DNA of 64,000 nucleotides from Calendula officinalis. Its lineage: Eukaryota > Streptophyta > Magnoliopsida > Asterales > Asteraceae. The position numbers and the translations under genes were made by a program. Position 1 is the stretch's first letter. Every line of letters begins with the position of its first letter. Below the pieces are notes generated by a model. The model saw only the letters and a list, made by a program, of their open reading frames with translations. It did not search any database and was not told where the DNA came from. Below are positions 36,188 through 47,599 of this stretch, piece by piece. The DNA is taken from positions 48,025,808 to 48,089,807 of the forward strand of contig OY970823.1 in the NCBI GenBank assembly GCA_963853835.1, given 5' to 3'.

Positions 36188-36636
36188 AGTGACTCACACC
36201 TTTACTTTTTATGTTTAGATCGCCACATATGAGCAACATTTCTTGCTTTGACTCAAAACCCGGAGGATGACTTAAAGATTCTGATGAACCAGCCCCAGAG
36301 AATTGAAAACTATCATCTTGATTCATCATAAATGGGTCCACATGGTTCTCTACATGGATGTTAACCGAAGGAGATGCATGATCAGAAATAATTGTTTTTT
36401 GTTGCACAAAATCATTCTCCTCTTCCTCTTATGATTCTTCATTAGAAGAACTAACCACAGATGGAGCAAACAAATCAACCCTATCATTAGTATCAGAATC
36501 ATCATCTTATCTATATCTCTTGATACTTGCCTTCCAGCCTTGTTTCTCACGAACTCGAACCGAATATTCTTTACCCACCACTTCCACCAAAATAACCTCG
36601 TTTATAAAATTTTGATTGTTTTGTGCTGATTCACAA

Positions 36637-37526
36637 TTATCCACAACTAGGATCTTCATTTGAATCATCATCAAATAACATAAACTTCCCCCATAAATTG
36701 CTCACTTTCTTATAAACTTCTGAGCTCCAAGCACATAATGGAAGGCCATCTATTTCGATCCACACTAACCTTTCATCAACAACAACATTTTTCAGCACTT
36801 GCTTAACTTCCGAAAAGATATTATGGAGATCCAAGTTTTTAAAACGCAAACACGTTTTCTCCGACTTGAAATTAATCCATACCCATAGACCTCCCACATG
36901 ATGGATTTCAACCTCCTCAAACCCTTCATTCTCTAAGTGCCCAAACAGGTTGAGCAGGAGCTCCACCTCCCTAACCTTGGCTAGAACAATCGGGTTGGCA
37001 TCCTTTATTTTTAATAGATCTTTTTCCTCAAGGACCAACTTTTTTCAGCTCGGAGGAACAAGAGTATTAGTCTTTTTCTTTTGCACAGGTTGCGAAGAGG
37101 CTTTGTTCCCCGCCACCACAGAAGCATAAGACTTTGCACCAAAACTATTTTCAAAGATACTTTTGGCTGGGATTGATCGCTGCACTGATTTAGGTCTGGA
37201 ATACCTTGCAACCGATACATAGAGATGATAAGACTCCATCCATTCTTTTGAAAGATTATTAACAAATCCAGACTCATCTTCAATTCCCAGAAATCATAAG
37301 AAACCAAACCTTTTCCCCATTTTGATGTTTTATTAGGAATGAAGACATCAACGACGTTACCAAACTTCTTACACCATGCCCATAAATCCTTGGCAACCAA
37401 ATCTTTTGGTAAATTGGTTATATAGAACGAAGAGGCAATTTTATCGACTGATCTCTCATATGGATTGTTAATCGGCAGCTTATGATCCTCCTGAGCCCCT
37501 TTTTTTTCCCAATTTTCCATATCCAT
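36637..37526 (-). pseudogene. LINE ORF1 (RNA-binding protein), frameshifted
   Basis: The frame from 37526 has an RRM-like beginning (SSFYITNLPKDLVAKDLWAW then FGNVVDVFIP and KGLVSYDF). The fold continues in a second frame after about 37240 (with SFAKSYASVVAG-like residues). A third piece (37038-36637) resembles the DUF4283-type region, ending WSSEVYKKVSNLWGKF. ORF1 proteins bind the LINE RNA. At least two indels break it. Confidence 0.7.
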
Positions 37527-37549
37527 CCATCAGCATCATACTTTAGCTT
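37511..37549. repeat. 39-bp segment duplicated at 37869-37907 near the LINE 5' border
   Basis: AATTTTCCATATCCATCCAT and the following 19 bases occur at both places with one mismatch, in direct orientation and 358 bp apart. Confidence 0.9.
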
Positions 37550-37730
37550 AGATTTCACCATGTTTATTACGTACCCTAATCGAAAAGAAAATAAAAACCA
37601 AAACCCTAATCGAATAAGAACGACACAACACTACCGAAACCCTACGGGTTCAAGAAAACAAAACCTGTAATAACGCTCGTAAAGTAAGAGATCTAAAAGA
37701 CCTCTCACAATAATACGGATGCTTGCAAGT

Positions 37731-38190
37731 CCGTTAAACAAGAACGGTAGTAGATCGGCATGCATGCAGGTTCTCCATGAAATCGCCTAGGGCCGACCTC
37801 TCTCTCATGCGCATTGCTAAACCCATTCCGAAATTCCAATAATTACAGATTATTGGAATAGCCTTTTGAATTTTCCATATCCATCCATCAACATCATACT
37901 TTAGCTTTACTAAATTTATTATTTTTACTAAATAAATTTTCAATATCCAACCATCCAGCAGCCATGTGATGAATACAAAGCGAACTATTCTTTCGCCTTT
38001 TATTAAAATTAATTAATGTTCCTATTTCAAAACTCGGTTTTTTGTTTCATTTTTAATTCGAATCTTTTGCCTAATATTATTATTTTTCGTAATTTTAGTG
38101 TTTATTGAAAAAATATTGATTTTATGAAGAAAAAAATGTCATCACCATTTTTTTGCGAATAATGTATGATACTTATAAATTAATTTAATA
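37731..38190. other. Intergenic DNA left of a Stowaway MITE
   Basis: Contains the second copy of the 39-bp LINE-related segment (37869-37907) but no gene. Confidence 0.4.
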
Positions 38191-38387
38191 CTCCCTTCGT
38201 CCCATCTTTATTGTCCATAATACTATTTTAGTTTGTCCCACAAAGATTGCCCTTTCCTAAATATTAACCAATCAAAAAACATTTAAGTGGGAAAGATAAA
38301 ATTTGATTGGTGACATAGTATAATTAATGTACTTTTCTTAAACTGTGTGTTTTTTTGTAGTGGATAATAAAAATGGGACGGATGGAG
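38191..38387. mobile_element. Stowaway-type MITE (copy 6)
   Basis: Termini CTCCCTTCGTCCCATCTTTA and the complement CTCCATCCGTCCCATTTTTA, flanked by TA (38189-38190, 38388-38389). It is 197 bp and belongs to a different subfamily from copies 1-5. Confidence 0.92.
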
Positions 38388-39314
38388 TATATCATTATCT
38401 TGTAACGCTTATCAAATTTTTAGACAATTGCAACTTTTTAATTAAAGTTTTAATAATTTAGGGGATTTTTTAATAAAAAAATTTCATACAATTTTTTAAA
38501 TAAAACTTGTCATATTTACTTATTTATAATATGTTCTTATATTATATAAATATAAAATGAAGTCCATAAAAGTTAGTAAATATAAAATAAATTAAGTTAA
38601 CATGATATTGTATATATAAATTAATATAATAATTAATTATTGTTTATAAATAACAATCATTAGTTAGTATTAAATTATGTATATTAGTAATCATTATCTA
38701 ATTATGAAATATCATGGTGTGTTTTAATAGTAGTATGGTATGTTCTCACTTGTCACTAAATTTTTGTCTCACTAAAAAGTTTTCATAACTCAAATTTAGT
38801 GAGTACGCTTAATAAAATAATATTATTAACAAAACTACCATCACTAACTATCTTCTAAAAATATTTCTCTCTTTACATGGATTTGTGGCTCGTGGTGAAA
38901 AGAAAGGGAAAAGAAGAGAAGGAGTTTGGTCGCCCTTAAGTGGATTTCTTCATAGTTTGTTCATGAAGAGAGAAAACTGATTGGCGATAAAGTGAGAGAT
39001 GTGACAATTATTAGACCGTGCGTAACGCGTGACCCGACCAACGGTCGCGACCGGCCACCTCAGCCTCGGCGACGCGTCCCCGCCGTTACGGGATCGAGTA
39101 TGCGATGCGTCGGGGTGCTCCAACGGTCGACTATTCGACTGTTCGAGTCGACCGTTCAACGGCTCCATTCCCCCTTCCAACGGCTATAATCTACAAACCA
39201 ACACCTCCTTTTTTACCTTATAAATACCCAATTCTTTTACCAAATAATTCACAACTTTCATTTCTCTCTAAAACTCAAACACACACTCATTTCTCTCAAT
39301 CACCATCTCCAAAA
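38388..39314. other. Upstream region of the Myb/SANT-like gene
   Basis: AT-rich to about 38900, then a GC-richer patch at 39015-39175 (ACGGTCGCGACC, CGGCGACGCG). The last 80 bases are CA/CT-rich like a 5' UTR before the ATG at 39315. No separate gene is supported. Confidence 0.45.
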
Positions 39315-39930
39315 ATGTCTTCCTCCAAGAACAAAGGCAAGGCTCCAAAATCTCGACGCCAAGCAAACACCAACTTTCCCACACCCTCTCAATCACCTTC
39401 GATCAACTTTCAACCACCAATTTTCGTACACCAAACAAATCAACCAATCCCACAAGGTTATCAAAATAATCCATTTACTCCCCCTACTTCAAACCACCAC
39501 ACCGACCATACCCTCCACAACAACAACAACCGCCACAATATCAACAACCGCCACAACAAGGTTATCAAAATTATTTTGGTGGGGATTGTAACACCCGTAT
39601 TTTTATAACATCGTTTAAATCATTTAAAATACAATTTCCCAACATTTGACACATTGTCCAAAATACAGTTTAACAAAAACTTTAAAACCTTTATCAGAGT
39701 TTACAAAAATATGGTGTCACCAAGTATATCAAAACCATAGGCAAACGGGATCTACCTATAAGCTCCCGAACTAAGCATCTCTAGGCCACTTCTAGTGCAA
39801 CCTTCAAACACATCAACATGTACCTGAGTACATAGCCACAAAACAAACGTAGTACGTGAGACAAAATAGTCTCGTGAGATACATGGGTTTTAGACCCCAA
39901 TAATCATAATAACAAATCCATAAATATATA

Positions 39931-39935
<5 letters not shown>

Positions 39936-40017
<82 letters not shown>
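39936..40017. repeat. (TA)n microsatellite in solo LTR 2
   Basis: About 41 TA units, perfect. Confidence 0.97.
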
Positions 40018-40024
<7 letters not shown>

Positions 40025-40084
40025 TCTACTACATTAGTACCGTCTAGTCGCCCTATTGCGACCTTATCGATCTTGCTTCCCTAG

Positions 40085-40330
40085 CAACCATATCTAGTAC
40101 CTAAACATATAGGTACCAGAAGCACAATCATATCTAGTACATAAACATATATGTACCAGAGCCCAATCATATCTAGTACATAAACATATATGTACCAGAA
40201 GCACCAGCATGTCTAATACATAAACATATATGTATTAGAACCTAACATACCTAGTACCAAACATATGCGTACTAGAAGCACCCGTGTGCTTAGTGTATAA
40301 ACATATATACACTCGGTGTATAAACATATA
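40085..40330. repeat. Tandem TAGTACATAAACATATATGT units in solo LTR 2
   Basis: Six to eight degenerate units of roughly 40 bp with the core ATCTAGTACATAAACATATA and ending in GTACCAGAAGCAC-like sequence. Together with the neighbouring (TA)n this makes the middle of the LTR highly repetitive. Confidence 0.8.
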
Positions 40331-42708
40331 TACCACCGTCCAGTGACCGGGGGTCCCCCGCGTCACCACCATCTATCTCTTACCATAACCTAACAGTTAT
40401 GACAGACAAAGCCTTCGGCTATCACATCCAACATCAAACAAGTTAGTCATCTAATACTAACGACATATAATTAGTTCATCACAGTGTGAACGTACCTGTA
40501 TGGTCCCATGGACCCGACCATAAGCAACCACAGTTACTTCTACATCTATGAACCCTATGAGGTCCATACTTACTTATACATAAGATACATTTCTTATTTA
40601 TCGATAACATAATACTTTTATCTATTCCTTGTCTATAATAAACAATTATTACTAGTCACATCATATTCTTTCTCATATATATTCGTTCTTTACTTTTATT
40701 AGTATATCTTACCAATGGGTACTCATTACTATAAAATCATTCCCAATTGCCTTACTAATACATATTTATTAATAAAGGCTCCGTATACATTCTTTTAATC
40801 AATTACTTCATTATTATTGTTCATTATCATAGATTCCATAATTACTTGAACCTATCATAATTTACTTCAAATTCATCAATCATACTAGACACATTCTAGT
40901 ATCACATTCTACATACTTTCATACATTTTCAATTACTATCTTTATCAAAATATTTGTTAATAAAGACTGATACAATAACATATGTACTTTCAAAACTATT
41001 TGCTATGTACCCAGTTTAAAAGTCTCATGTACTCACCTTAGCAAATAAGAGCTCCAACTGTATGCTTTACGTTAGTTTCCTTGCTTCACATTCGGTCAAC
41101 CTTCCAAGACCTCACCAAAAGCCTAATACAATAATCACAAGATTATCAACATCACATTCTACTACCAATGTGTCCATCTATCTATAGATAACACTTATTA
41201 ACTCATTTCCCCCCAATTATGGTGATTTACCAAACCCTAGGTTTAACCAACCCTTAAGATTCCTACAAATCATAATCATACACTTGTTTCCTTTGTTAAA
41301 ATACCATTTATTAGGTGTATAGATCACTTATACCACCATAACCCATAATCCCAAGAACTAGGGTTTCAAACCCATACATCAAAATACATAGATCTTAAGC
41401 TACGAAGATCACGGAGTGAAGATATACCTTTAATCTTCAACTAGGAGTGAAATCTATCAAAGATTTGAGAAGTAATCAACCAAACACTGCACTTGAGCTC
41501 CAAAATCGCCAAAGAAGAAACTAGGGTTTTGATATGGCCTCAAATGAGCCAAAACCCGATTTAAAGCTGTTCGTCCGAAGTTCACGACGCGAACTAAGTT
41601 CGCGTCGCTAACTCTGCATAACGTGCGCATACTTAGCGATCACCATCCAAACGCGAACTACTTCGCGCCTCATAGCCAAACTACCTGGCCCGACTTCCCG
41701 ATCGCGACCAAAGTTCGCGTCGCGAACTCTCTTAGGCAGCAGGGCTGCACTTTTTCATCTTTGTCTCGACCCGGTTTCGTCCATAACTTTCTCATACGGT
41801 ATCCAAATGACACGAAACCAGTTCCTACATCTTTTAAATGATTTATCCTTATTTATCCTAATTTTTATAAATTTATTTATTTACGAATTTCGGGTCGTTA
41901 CAGGGATCAATACGACCACCAAAGTTTTGATCCTTTCGCCGGGCTCGACCAATACGACTACCAACCACGAACACAAAGTGGTTTCCCCGCCACTCCCGCC
42001 GCGCCCCTCGATGTCGAGTCTTCCGAGTCGTCCGACGAGCCCGAGCCCGCTGAAGCGCCAACAAAAAAGAAGGTAGCAAAAAGGCGTCAACCACCGACAA
42101 AGGGGGTGACTGGCGGAAGCGCGACATGGACGAAGCTTGAAGAGATAGGCTTATGAAAGGCTTGGATCGACACTTCCGAAAATGTCGTTAAGTCGAACTT
42201 CAGGGCTAAATGTGGATTTTGGCAGGATGTGTTAGTTCGCTTTGCGAGTGAAATGGGTGGGACGACCCGAACATATGACTCACTAAACTGCAAGTGGAAG
42301 AATAGGCTTCGTCCTAAAATTGCCAACTTTTGTTATATTTATGACAACCTCGTACGAAGAAACCCAAGTGGGGCGAACGAGCAAATTTTGTACGAGCGAG
42401 CTTGTGGTGAATTTAGTGCTCAACATGCAGGGGAGTTCACAGAGGTGGAGTGCTGGAGAATTTTGAAGGACCATCCAAAGTGGAAGGAGGTTGAATACCC
42501 AGCACAGTTGACGATGTTCACGAAGGCTAGGGGAAAAAATAAAGGACTTCGTCATCATCAGCTGCGCAAGGTTCAGGGGTTGGTCCAGAAGAGGAGGATC
42601 AGTATGATGAAGAAGTGGAAGTTGCACCCCCTCGACCAATGGGGCGGGACAAGGCGAAGAAGAAAGCAGCGTCATCGTCATCAGCTGCTCAAAGTTCAGA
42701 ATACGGTG

Positions 42709-42729
42709 CCCCCCCCCCCCCCCCCCCCC
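42709..42729. repeat. 21-bp poly-C homopolymer
   Basis: An uninterrupted C run within the coding part of the Myb/SANT-like pseudogene. Frames before and after it do not agree, so its length decides the reading frame; sequencing error in such a run is possible. Confidence 0.9.
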
Positions 42730-43182
42730 GCCATCATCGGCTCAGGAATTAGTCGGGCATTGGAAAGACGCCATGGACGAATTTTTTGACTTCCGCAAAG
42801 CAAACATATCTGATTTCATGGAGATCCAAAAAGATAATCAAGAGCTCAAGCACATAAAATTCTACAATTCGTCGCATGATCACCTCACCGGCAGAAATCT
42901 TGAGTGGGTTTTGGCAAGGAAGACGAAAATCAGGGCCAAATATAATTTGGATTGATAGTTTGTTTTTTTAGTATTAATGTAATGTTTTTTTTTATTTATG
43001 TCTTTTTTTCAATTATTAATGTAATATTTTTTTTTATTATTAATATATTTGTTTTTAATGTATTTGTTTTCTTCTGTCTATTTCTTTTGGAAAATTAACC
43101 ATCTCAAATCGGTTTATAACATTCTACGCTACGCTTCTCCCTCTTTCGCCGGATTATTAGAGAGAGAAAGTAATTGCCGACG

Positions 43183-45148
43183 ATGGCTCCTCCGCCTCAT
43201 GAAGACGACAGCAGCAGCATCCCATCGACTGATCAAAATCGTCCCATTTCTACTGTCGTTATCATCATCGGTACGCACATCAACAATCGATGTTGAATTC
43301 ATTATTTCAGTTGTAGATTTTACTAAAATGTTTGATCCAGTTGTGTTTTGTTGAGCAGCTATGCAGACGGAAGCCCTACCTCTTGTGAATTCGTTAGAGC
43401 TTACGTAGGACGTGAATTCTCTGTGCGTTCTCTTTCTCTCTTTTCACCTGTTACACTTTTGTTTTAAAAATCCTAATTTACCTATTGTTGGCTCTTACCC
43501 TGCTTTTCCAGTAGTCCAAACATCTATTTGGCCTACTTTTTACTTATTTATTTATTATTATTAATTCATGTCTTCAAATTTGAAGATAATTTGCAAATTC
43601 AATGTTGCAGATTTCCAAAGGGAACTCCTTGGGTCCGCTATCATGGTACTTACAAAGGTCTAAATGTAAGTATCATTTGGCCAGGAAAGCTAGGATGCTG
43701 TTTTAGGTGAGTGTTAACTGTTCTGTTAATGCAATTACGATTAACTAATTTTTTTATACAATGTTTTTGTGTTATTTCTCAGGGGTTGACAGTGTGGGGA
43801 CTGTTTCTGCATCTCTTGTGACTTATGCTGCAATCCAGACCTTGCAACCAGGCCTCATTATAAATGCTGGCACTGCTGGTGGTTTTAAAGTATGGAAAAT
43901 TTCATCTTTTGACAAATATTTGTTTAAATTTCTAATCTCTAAATGTTTTCAGGCAAAAGGAGCTTGTATTGGTGACGTGTATCTTGCATCAGAAGTTGCT
44001 TTTCATGATAGACGTATACCAATCCCAGTAAGATATAAATTAGCGAGTAAATTACAAAAATGGTCTTTTAGGTTTGTATCATATTACATTTTTGATCCTT
44101 TAGTTTCATAAATTACACTGATAGTCCTTATTTTTGAAACTATTGACACGTTTGGTCCTTTAGCTAAATAGACGTTTATTTTTCCCGTCAAGTATGGTCA
44201 TGCGTGATGCGCGAGGGGGTGAATATGTCGTTTTCCCTTTCCCTTCACCATTTTGAAACCCATAAAAACCGTTTTTTGACGGGAAAAGTTCATGCGTGTT
44301 TAGGTAAAGGACCAAACGTGTCAATAGTTTCGGAAATAAGGACTGCCAGTGTAATTTATGAAACTAAAGAACCAAATACGTAATATGATACAAACCTGAA
44401 GGACCATTTGTGTAATTTACTCTAAATTAGCATTTGAGCAATTTCATTACATTTTCTATTTTTATCATCAATTTTCAACCGTTAATTTAAAATATGAATT
44501 GATTGTTGATGTAGGTTTTTGATCTTTATGGGGTTGGTTTAAGGCAACCTTAATTTAAAGGTTACTCCCATACTTTTTTGTCTAAATTAAAATTAGGGTT
44601 TTGATAATGGGGCTGTCTCTAAATGCATTAAAAATGATGCAAATGAATAATTCCTAAAATTCAGGAGGTGGTTATAGATGAATGTACAAATCATTATCAA
44701 AACCCTTAAAATTATATATTCTATGTTTTAATGCTTATTTTCTCATGAATTAATTAATAATTATTTAGGTTGATAAACTGTCTACTGGAGATTCTTTGGA
44801 TATGACTCCACAAGATGAAGCTTCCATACTTGCAAATGATGCTGTCATTAAAGACATGGAGGTAATAACTAACAAAATAATTATTGTAAAAAAATAAATT
44901 ATTATATTTAACCATGGTTAAAAATCTTAAGTATTTTGTTTGTTATTTAGGGAGCTGCTGTCGGTTATGTAACAAATCTTTTAAAAGTTCCAGTGATATT
45001 TGTAAAACCGGTTACTGATATTGTGGATGGAGACAGACCAACTTCTGAAGAATTTTTGCATAATTTATCAGCAGTGACTGTTGCATTAGGCAAAGCAGTT
45101 ACTAAAGTAGTTGATTACCTTGCTGGAAAATCAATTTTCCAACTCTAA
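43183..45148 (+). pseudogene. 5'-methylthioadenosine nucleosidase (MTN) pseudogene, 8 exons
   Basis: Exons can be placed at 43183-43270, 43359-about 43419, 43611-43706, 43783-43889, 43953-44027, 44515-about 44600, 44769-44861 and 44951-45148. They encode MTN signatures in order: AMQTEALPLVN, GTPWVRYHGTYKGLNV, DSVGTVSASLVTYAAIQTL, INAGTAGGFK, FHDRRIPIP, STGDSLDM, NDAVIKDMEGAAVGYV. The enzyme cleaves methylthioadenosine to methylthioribose and adenine in the methionine salvage (Yang) cycle. Lesions: TAG at 43406-43408 in exon 2, a 4-bp CTAG insertion after GGAAAG near 43690 shifting exon 3, and exon 6 disrupted with TAA at 44551-44553 and lost residues. Splice sites are otherwise conserved, so it decayed from an intron-bearing copy and is not retroprocessed. 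Intron 5 holds a MITE. Confidence 0.88.
44045..44422. mobile_element. Mutator-like MITE in the MTN pseudogene
   Basis: A 378-bp foldback of the same family as the MRL1 intron element (GAGTAAATTAC...GTAATTTACTC ends, shared TGGTCNTTTAGGTTTGTA arms). It is flanked by a perfect 9-bp direct repeat TAAATTAGC (44036-44044, 44423-44431), which fixes its ends and the Mutator assignment. Confidence 0.95.
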
Positions 45149-46782
45149 ACCTAATTTTGATTTTGATGATGACATCAGCATGGTTGCTGGCAGAGTGAAA
45201 AGTGGGTTATTTTTATATCTAAAAACCCCATTCTTGGCACATATGTTGATATATTTGCATGTGAAATGCATGAAACCAAAACTGTATTTTGATTACTTGT
45301 TAAATGATGTGCTTTTTTTTAATGGAAATTTATACATTGCTTTTAGTATAAAAGTAAGCTTGATAGCAGCACTTAGAAAAACCCAAAAAATAAAGTTTAT
45401 GAACAAATGCAGAATCCGAAAAACTAAAAGAACAATTTCTGTGGTTCACCATTGTTTATAACATGATCTTTTAACCTTTAAAATTTATCTAAATTCACAT
45501 TATATACTCGGCAATTATTGCATTTGCACAACTGGTACACTCCGGAGATCCACCAAACATGCACCTAAAATGCTTAATTTACATATATCAAAATGGTAAC
45601 AAACGATTGTTAACCTAAAATATTTTAAGTTAGTCAAGTGGGTTTCCAAACCTTCACCAAGAAAAGCTTGAAGACTTCTTTTCCAAAGGGTCTATTGGGC
45701 CAAATTTGTATTTTTATATATTTATTTATTACCCAAACGATATTATATATAGTTTTAGTAATCATCTATTTATTGAGTGTATGCATGCATTTCAAAGTGA
45801 GTTGGCTTCTTCTATTTATCGACTTTATTGACTAATGTTTCTCTACGACGCAATATAATTAGACACTCTTAATTAACACAATAGAGTAAATTAATCTTAA
45901 TTTTAACTACTAATTAGATAGATGGTTTGAGAAGAAAGAAGTGGGAGATGCGAGAATTATAAGAGTATAATGGTCATTAAATGAGTAATTGGCAATTATA
46001 TATTAATAATTTTAGATTTTTAATTATTATTATATTAATTATTTGGATAGGTATGAATACGACAACGTGACTGAGGCATGCAATTACACTGTCTTAAAAC
46101 AAAATTTTGCCTGAATTAATGCGACTGTTTTGAGGATTCAATAATCAATTCATGAATCTGAATCTTGCTTCATGATGGATATGCAGCCACATATAGTGTT
46201 TGAAAGGATTTATTGAGCTATTGCAACTCTTCATCATACCTCTTCAAATACAGTTATGTATCATATTACGATCAAAATGAATGAAATGATGAATTGCACT
46301 TATTCAAAAAGAGTTAGTTATGTTCCGAAAATACCCCACATTTTCTATTCAAACACCAATAACTAGTAAATTGTAGTTACTGTGTTTGGTTTTGTAGACG
46401 AGTTAGTCGTTAAAGGTTTCGAATTATGTTGTGTGATTCGGGGTTGATGGTGGTCGACAATTATGTGTATTGCTTTTTGAATGTTGGAGTATAGTTTGGT
46501 TGTGGATGAAGCCTTCTTCTCACACGAAATAGGTGATGAAGTCGGTTGAATGGCGGTGATGATTTGCTTCTTCAAGTATATGTGTGTGTGATTTAAAGTC
46601 AAAGTCAAACTAACTAGGTAAAAAGACAAATATACTCTCATATACATCCACATGCCAATGTTTAATGACCACTTTTAACGGGCTAGTATTTGGGATCAGA
46701 TGCATGACAAGCTTTCGTATTAGAAAACATATGTATACTTTTGAAACACGAGAATAAATCTAAAACTTTGATAAATCATAAA
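45149..46782. other. Intergenic DNA
   Basis: Contains the presumed 3' flank of the MTN pseudogene and otherwise AT-rich DNA. Short reading frames on both strands look like chance. No element boundaries recognised. Confidence 0.4.
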
Positions 46783-47505
46783 TAGATGTATTAACCATCC
46801 AAGTCGAGTTGAATATTAGGAAATTTGGGCTCAACTCGTTTAATAATTATTCGGCTCGAGCTCGAATAAGTTTTTAAAATTGTGCTCGAGCTTGAACTAG
46901 AATATTTATATATTATTCGAGCTCGAGCTTGATACCCGTTCATGATTCCATATTTTTTTAAATGAACTAATTTACAAATTCGAAAAGCTCGTTAATTACT
47001 CGACTTGTTAAAACACATATTAATATTTGTATATTCTTGTAATTATTGTACACGGCGCTTTTTCTGATCGTTAGGATCAGCTCGTTAAGATCGACTGACA
47101 CTACTACAATTAACGCCTTTTTGTAACACCAAAATTCATTACATAAAGGCCTATATTCGTTACAATAGGTCTATTGTAACACCATTGTGTCCATTACATT
47201 CGCTGCCATTATAATAGGTCTATTGTAACGCCTTTGTAATGGTAGAAAAGCTATTGTAACACTTGTGTAACACTATTTTTTCAACTCAATGTGCCGTTAC
47301 AATAGGTTTTTCTACCGTTACAATAGGTCTATTGTAATGGTCATGTTAAATGTAACACCATATATACCTATTGTAATGTTATTTAACCAACCCAATGTGC
47401 CGTTACAATAGGTTTTTTTTTTACTATTACAATAGGTCTATTGTAACACCAATGACAAATGTAACCCTTAATCTTCCTATTGTAACGCCATACGCCATGG
47501 GAAGA

Positions 47506-47508
<3 letters not shown>

Positions 47509-47544
<36 letters not shown>
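47509..47544. repeat. (TA)n microsatellite in the CACTA element
   Basis: About 18 TA units just inside the left subterminal repeats. Confidence 0.95.
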
Positions 47545-47547
<3 letters not shown>

Positions 47548-47599
47548 CAAGATTTAGAGAAACGCATTGATATAGAAATAAAATTTGATATTATAATCA

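Larger units (their letters stand above)
30683..37730 (-). mobile_element. L1-type LINE (non-LTR retrotransposon), interrupted by a solo LTR
   Basis: The minus-strand order is a presumed 5' leader (about 37730-37530), ORF1 with an RNA-binding fold (37526-36637), a hinge, an APE-type endonuclease (36187-35412), the inserted solo LTR (35411-32841), and reverse transcriptase with a terminal zinc-finger-like RT domain (32835-30690). This is the L1 layout of plant LINEs. The 3' tail and poly-A are missing, replaced by Copia sequence. All ORFs carry frameshifts. The 5' border is inferred from where LINE-like coding ends and is uncertain by about 200 bp. Confidence 0.85.
39587..41902 (-). mobile_element. 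Solo LTR 2 (2.3 kb, TGTAAC...GTTACA)
   Basis: Starts TGTAACACCC, ends GGGTCGTTACA and is flanked by a perfect 5-bp direct repeat GGGAT (39582-39586, 41903-41907). Its inverse shares features with solo LTR 1 (CGCGGGGGACC block, promoter-proximal layout), so it is a relative in opposite orientation. It contains a (TA)n run at 39936-40017 and a tandem series of CATATCTAGTACATAAACAT units at 40085-40330. Inserted in the coding sequence of the Myb/SANT-like gene. Confidence 0.92.
39315..42955 (+). pseudogene. PIF/Harbinger-associated Myb/SANT-like protein gene, split by a solo LTR
   Basis: The 5' part (39315-39586) encodes MSSSKNKGKAPKSRRQ and a Gln/Asn/Pro-rich tract. After the solo LTR the same frame resumes at 41908 with an acidic/Lys linker. 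It then reaches a SANT-like domain (WTKLEEIGL, KAWIDTSENVV, FWQDVLVRF) and the CWRILKDHPKW block. After the poly-C tract comes a C-terminal NAM-associated-type helix ending EWVLARKTKIRAKYNLD. Proteins of this layout accompany PIF/Harbinger transposases as Myb-like ORFs and also exist as host copies (often misnamed glutathione S-transferase T3-like). Three lesions are visible: the 2.3-kb solo LTR, an in-frame TGA at 42154-42156, and a +1 frame change across the C tract at 42709-42729. No transposase ORF is nearby. Confidence 0.75.

Noticed and set aside
43401..43410. Rescue of the MTN gene by splicing at GTAGGA before the TAG
   Set aside because: It would remove one stop in frame, but the insertion in exon 3 and the broken exon 6 remain.
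45111..45461. Open frame after the MTN stop
   Set aside because: It starts inside MTN exon 8 in another frame and runs into AT-rich flank; no similarity.
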